Origin: Curtobacterium sp. MR_MD2014
GTDB taxonomy: Bacteria; Actinomycetota; Actinomycetes; Actinomycetales; Microbacteriaceae
Length of the DNA: 64,000 nucleotides
Direction of reading: 5' to 3'
NCBI RefSeq assembly: GCF_000772085.1
Contig: NZ_CP009755.1
Coordinates: 806,001 to 870,000, forward strand
In this document: positions 60,477 to 64,000 of the stretch, one piece after another
How positions within the stretch are numbered: the stretch's first letter is position 1
How the letters are laid out: each line of letters begins with the position of its first letter
Program-made: the position numbers and the translations under genes
The notes under the pieces: model-generated
Database searches by the model: none
Told to the model about the DNA's origin: nothing
What the model saw: only the letters and a program-made list of their open reading frames with translations

Positions 60477-62105
60477 TTGATCAAGAAGCGCGCTGGGCTC
60501 TCTGCCCTCGCCGTGCTCGGGGCCACAGCAATCGCCCTGACCGGCTGCTCCAGCAACGGAAGCGGCAACGGCGGTGACTCGGGCTCGACGAACGCGTCCG
60601 GGATCGTCACCACGAACGGCTCCGAGCCCCAGAACCCGCTCATCCCCTCGAACTCCACCGAGACCGGTGGCGGCAAGATCATCACGTCGATCTTCGAGGG
60701 CCTCGTCTCGTACGACGCCGACGGCAAGCCGGTGAACGAGGTCGCGAAGAGCATCGACACCGATGACTCCAAGACCTACGACATCACGCTGAACACGGGC
60801 TACACCTTCACCAACGGCGAGAAGGTCACGGCCGAGTCGTTCACGAAGGCGTGGAACTGGGCTGCCCAGAAGTCGAACGCGCAGGGCGCGAGCTACTTCT
60901 TCGAGAACATCGAGGGCTACGACGCCGACAAGGACTCGGAGCTCACCGGGCTCAAGGTCAAGAGCGACGACGAGTTCACCGTCACGCTGAAGTCGGCGCA
61001 GTCGGACTTCCCGCTGTCGCTCGGCTACTCGGCCTTCATGCCGCTCCCCTCGGCGTTCTACGACGACACCAAGGCGTTCGGTGAGAACCCGATCGGCAAC
61101 GGCCCGTACAAGCTCGACGGCAAGGGTGCGTGGACGCACAACCAGTCGATCAAGCTCGTCACCAACGAGGACTACGCCGGCAAGCGCAAGCCGAAGAACG
61201 GTGGTCTGACGATCACGTTCTACACCTCGCAGGACACCGCCTACGCGGACGTGCAGGGTGGCAACCTCGACGTGCTCGACGCCATCCCGGACGCTGCCTT
61301 CGCGACGTACAAGTCGGACTTCCCCGACTCGAACGCGAACCAGGCCGCGGCGATCTTCCAGGGCTTCTACCTGCCCTACTACCTCGACCACTGGAAGGGC
61401 GAGGAGGGCAAGCTCCGTCGCGAGGCCCTGTCGATGGCGGTCAACCGCAAGCAGATCACCGACAAGATCTTCGACGGCACCCGCACCCCGGCCAAGGACT
61501 TCACCTCCCCGGTCATCGCCGGCTGGAACGGTGACCTCAAGGGCTCCGACGTCCTCGACTACAACCCGTCCGAGGCCAAGAAGCTCTGGGCGCAGGCCAA
61601 CGAGATGTCGCCGTACGACGAGACGCTCACCATCGCCTACAACGCCGACGGCGGGCACGAGGCATGGGTGACCGCGGTCACCAACTCGATCTCGAACACG
61701 CTCGACATCAAGGCCGAGGGCAAGGCGATCCCGACGTTCCAGGAGGCGCTCGACGCCCAGACGCAGGACAAGCTCACGGGCGGTAGCCGCACCGGTTGGC
61801 AGGCCGACTACCCGTCGCTGTACAACTTCCTCGGCCCGACCATGGGTGAGGGCTCGTCCAGCAACTACGCGCGCTACGACTCGGCCGAGTACAACGAGCT
61901 GCTCGCCAAGGGCCGTTCCGCCTCGACCGTCGAAGAGGGCAACAAGTACTTCGACCAGGCCCAGGAGCTCCTGTTCCAGGACCTGCCGGAGATCCCGCTG
62001 TGGTACTCCAACGTGACCGGCGTCTGGTCGGCCGACAACGTGAAGAACGTCAAGTTCGGTTGGGACTCCGTGCCGCTGTACTACGACATCGAGGTCACCA
62101 AGTAA
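60477..62105 (+). CDS. oligopeptide ABC transporter substrate-binding lipoprotein
   Basis: A 542-aa SBP_bac_5 family protein. The lipoprotein signal ends in the lipobox LTGC (C24) after KKRAGLSALAVLGATAIA. NGSEPQNPLIPSNSTETGGGKIITSIFEGLVSYDADG and the IGNGPYKLDG region are OppA-like. The start is TTG 60477, set by AGGAGGAA 4 nt upstream; no ATG or GTG fits the lipoprotein signal. A 17-bp hairpin separates it from the permease genes, which usually gives more binding protein than permease. Confidence 0.93.
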   Translation: MIKKRAGLSALAVLGATAIALTGCSSNGSGNGGDSGSTNASGIVTTNGSEPQNPLIPSNSTETGGGKIITSIFEGLVSYDADGKPVNEVAKSIDTDDSKTYDITLNTGYTFTNGEKVTAESFTKAWNWAAQKSNAQGASYFFENIEGYDADKDSELTGLKVKSDDEFTVTLKSAQSDFPLSLGYSAFMPLPSAFYDDTKAFGENPIGNGPYKLDGKGAWTHNQSIKLVTNEDYAGKRKPKNGGLTITFYTSQDTAYADVQGGNLDVLDAIPDAAFATYKSDFPDSNANQAAAIFQGFYLPYYLDHWKGEEGKLRREALSMAVNRKQITDKIFDGTRTPAKDFTSPVIAGWNGDLKGSDVLDYNPSEAKKLWAQANEMSPYDETLTIAYNADGGHEAWVTAVTNSISNTLDIKAEGKAIPTFQEALDAQTQDKLTGGSRTGWQADYPSLYNFLGPTMGEGSSSNYARYDSAEYNELLAKGRSASTVEEGNKYFDQAQELLFQDLPEIPLWYSNVTGVWSADNVKNVKFGWDSVPLYYDIEVTK

Positions 62106-62175
62106 CACCGGTGTCACCGCGGTCGAGCACCGCGGAGACACATCGCGAGCAGGTATCCTGCTCCGCGGCCACCGG

Positions 62176-62213
62176 ACGGGGGTCCGGAGACCACACGGTC
62201 TCCGGGCCCCCGT
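62176..62213. terminator. hairpin between binding protein and permease genes
   Basis: ACGGGGGTCCGGAGACC (62176-62192) pairs with 62197-62213, one T-G wobble, loop ACAC, a 17-bp stem. It lies 70 bp after the binding-protein stop, so it can act as a partial terminator or 3' stabiliser. The rest of the gap to 62351 holds no gene I can support. Confidence 0.65.
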
Positions 62214-62351
62214 ACCTCGGCGGCAACACAACCCCCACCACCGCGGGCGCCGCCGCCCGCACCGGACACCCGTGCCGACCCGCGAGCCGTCCACCCCTCA
62301 CGACATGAACCTGAACGACACGCGCGCCGCTGCGCAGGGCCGAGCGATCTG

Positions 62352-63281
62352 ATGCTCTGGTACCTCGGCAAGCGCCTCCTGCAACTCATCCCCGTCTTCT
62401 TCGGGGCCACGTTCCTCATCTACTTCATGGTCTTCTCGCTGCCCGGCGACCCGATCGCCGCGCTGTTCGGCGACCGTCAGCCGTCGCCGCAGGTGATCGA
62501 GCAGCTCCGGCAGCAGTACAACCTGGACAAGCCGTTCCTCGTCCAGTACTTCCTGTGGATCGGTGGCGTCTTCCGCGGCGACCTCGGACTGACCTACTCG
62601 GGCCTGCCGGTGTCGCAGCAGCTCGCGTCGGCGTTCCCGATCACCGCGCGTCTGGCGCTCCTGTCCCTGCTCTTCGAGGCCGTCGCGGGCATCGTCGTCG
62701 GTGTCATCGCGGGTCTCAAGAAGGGCAAGTGGTTCGACACCTCCGCGCTCGTCGTCTCGCTGCTGCTCATCTCGGTGCCGACCTTCGTCGTCGGCTTCCT
62801 GCTGCAGTACGTCTTCGGCATCCAGCTCGGTCTGTTCCGCGTGACCGTGTCGGGTCAGGCACCGTGGTCGGAGCTCGTGCTCCCGGCCGTCGTGCTCGCG
62901 ACCGTGTCGTTCGCGTACATCGTGCGGCTCACGCGCGCGAGCGTCGCCGAGAACATGAACGCCGACTTCGTCCGGACCGCCACCGCGAAGGGCCTGCCCC
63001 GTCGTCGCGTGGTCGGGGTGCACATCTTCCGCAACTCGCTCATCCCCGTGGTGACCTACCTCGGTGTCGACATCGGCAACCTGATGGTCGGCGCGGTCGT
63101 GACCGAGGGCATCTTCAACATCAACGGTGTCGGCGGCACGGTGTTCCGCGCCGTCAAGCTCGGCGAGGGCCCCACGGTCGTGTCGTTCGTCGCCGTGATG
63201 GTCATCATCTTCATGCTCGCCAACCTCCTGGTCGACCTGCTCTACGCCGTCCTGGACCCGAGGATCCGCTATGCCAAGTAA
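62352..63281 (+). CDS. oligopeptide/dipeptide ABC transporter permease (OppB type)
   Basis: A 309-aa inner-membrane permease with six helices. The first helix LIPVFFGATFLIYFMVFSLPGDP is typical of OppB/DppB, and the EAA-loop region reads FVRTATAKGLPRRRVVGVHIFRNSLIP. It ends AVLDPRIRYAK. The next permease ATG overlaps its last codons by 11 bp, so they are coupled. Confidence 0.93.
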   Translation: MLWYLGKRLLQLIPVFFGATFLIYFMVFSLPGDPIAALFGDRQPSPQVIEQLRQQYNLDKPFLVQYFLWIGGVFRGDLGLTYSGLPVSQQLASAFPITARLALLSLLFEAVAGIVVGVIAGLKKGKWFDTSALVVSLLLISVPTFVVGFLLQYVFGIQLGLFRVTVSGQAPWSELVLPAVVLATVSFAYIVRLTRASVAENMNADFVRTATAKGLPRRRVVGVHIFRNSLIPVVTYLGVDIGNLMVGAVVTEGIFNINGVGGTVFRAVKLGEGPTVVSFVAVMVIIFMLANLLVDLLYAVLDPRIRYAK

Positions 63282-64000
63282 CGCCGAACCCCGCTCCGCG
63301 ACGCACTACGTGGCGCCGATCGAGGAGACGCCGCTCCAGGCCGTCGACCAGGTCGACGAGACGGAGAAGACGCGCTCGACCTGGACCGACGCGTGGGACT
63401 CCATGCGTGTCCGCCCGACCTTCTGGATCTCCTCGGTCCTGATCCTGCTCGTGCTGGTCGTCGCGGTCTTCCCCGGCCTGTTCACGCACGTGGACCCGCG
63501 CGCCGCGAACCTCGACTTCAGTGACGAGGGCGCCCGCCCGGGTCACCCGCTCGGGTACAACCGCCAGGGCTACGACGTGTACGCCCGTGTCATCTGGGGC
63601 GCACGCAGCTCGGTCATCGTCGGCCTGGTGGCCACGATCCTGGTGTCGCTCGTCGGCATCATCATCGGTGCCCTCGCCGGCTTCTACGGCGGCTGGCTCG
63701 ACACGATCGTCTCCCGCATCGGCGACATCTTCTTCTCGATCCCGACCATCCTCGGTGCGATCGTGATCATGTCGGTCATCCCGGCCCGCAACGCGATCAC
63801 GGTGGCCCTCGTGCTCGCCGCGTTCGCGTGGCCGCAGATCGCCCGCATCATGCGCGGTGCGGTGCTCAGTGCGAAGCAGTCCGACTACGTCACCGCCTCG
63901 GCGGCGCTCGGCGTCAGCCGCTTCACCACGCTCGTCCGCCACGTGATCCCGAACGCGATCGCCCCGGTCATCGTCATCGCCACGGTGTCGCTCGGGTCGT
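63271..64000 (+). CDS. oligopeptide/dipeptide ABC transporter permease (OppC type), cut by window end
   Basis: The first 243 codons of an OppC/DppC-type permease. The hydrophilic N-terminus has EETPLQAVDQVDETEKT, then WDSMRVRPTFWISSVLILLVLVVAVFPGLF (helix 1). HPLGYNRQGYDVYARVIWGARSSVIVGLVA is the family's HPLGTD-like region. The coupling loop includes AKQSDYVTASAALGVSRFTTLVRHVIPNA. The frame is open to position 64000. ATPase genes are expected beyond the window. Confidence 0.92.
   Translation, partial: MPSNAEPRSATHYVAPIEETPLQAVDQVDETEKTRSTWTDAWDSMRVRPTFWISSVLILLVLVVAVFPGLFTHVDPRAANLDFSDEGARPGHPLGYNRQGYDVYARVIWGARSSVIVGLVATILVSLVGIIIGALAGFYGGWLDTIVSRIGDIFFSIPTILGAIVIMSVIPARNAITVALVLAAFAWPQIARIMRGAVLSAKQSDYVTASAALGVSRFTTLVRHVIPNAIAPVIVIATVSLGS

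Overview
The window is high-GC DNA (strong G/C third-position bias, GTG starts about as common as ATG) from an actinobacterium. Mycothiol S-conjugate amidase (mca), the ftsB-DUF501 pair, DUF4245/xseB/xseA/ispH/fumC synteny, DUF4307, DUF6264 and a Corynebacterium-like iol operon point to the family Microbacteriaceae. Curtobacterium or a close relative is my best guess, by inference only. It looks like ordinary chromosomal core sequence: I see no prophage, insertion sequence, integrase, CRISPR array or defence island.

Layout. 0-5 kb: ftsB, DUF501 protein, type II NADH dehydrogenase, a tRNA-Leu(UAA) with a short variable arm, and a ThrE-like exporter. 5-14 kb: a large Ig-like/polytopic membrane protein, the lemA-htpX pair, a YcaQ-type DNA glycosylase, an AI-2E family exporter and ilvA. 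14-21 kb: greA, DUF4307, mca, trhA, uppS, an aminotransferase and a PIN-PhoH protein behind a multi-hairpin leader. 21-27 kb: fumC, carbonic anhydrase, DUF4245, xseB and xseA (minus strand), divergent from ispH-DUF6264. 27-34 kb: a TetR/alcohol dehydrogenase pair, M18 aminopeptidase, fbaA, glpX and rmuC. 34-44 kb: a complete myo-inositol catabolic operon (iolC, a class I aldolase, mmsA, iolB, iolD, iolE, iolG), then a tautomerase and a GntR regulator. 44-55 kb: mixed small genes, ychF, a tandem pair of paralogous small acidic proteins, PEP-mutase family, MalY, a GNAT gene with its centre deleted, an intact GNAT/LysR divergent pair, an FBP protein and a BlaI-M56 pair. 55-60 kb: a tandem glycine riboswitch and gcvT-gcvH-gcvP. 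60-64 kb: an oligopeptide ABC transporter (binding protein, two permeases, the second cut by the window end) behind an operator array.

Three features recur that gene calling alone does not explain. (1) At least sixteen genes have a TANNNT -10 hexamer ending 6 or 7 nt before the start codon, so their mRNAs should be leaderless. (2) Gaps between genes, especially convergent ones, hold long perfect hairpins without a U-tract, and many belong to one dispersed GGGAGGC...GCCTCCC family. (3) Three gaps carry short tandem arrays with exact 53-, 37- and 19-bp periods.

I did not find a clearly new multi-gene system. The best leads are the tandem hairpin arrays, the phoH leader, a likely CTG start for the DUF4307 gene, the paralogous acidic pair, the glycine-riboswitch expression platform and the GCAAC operator array.
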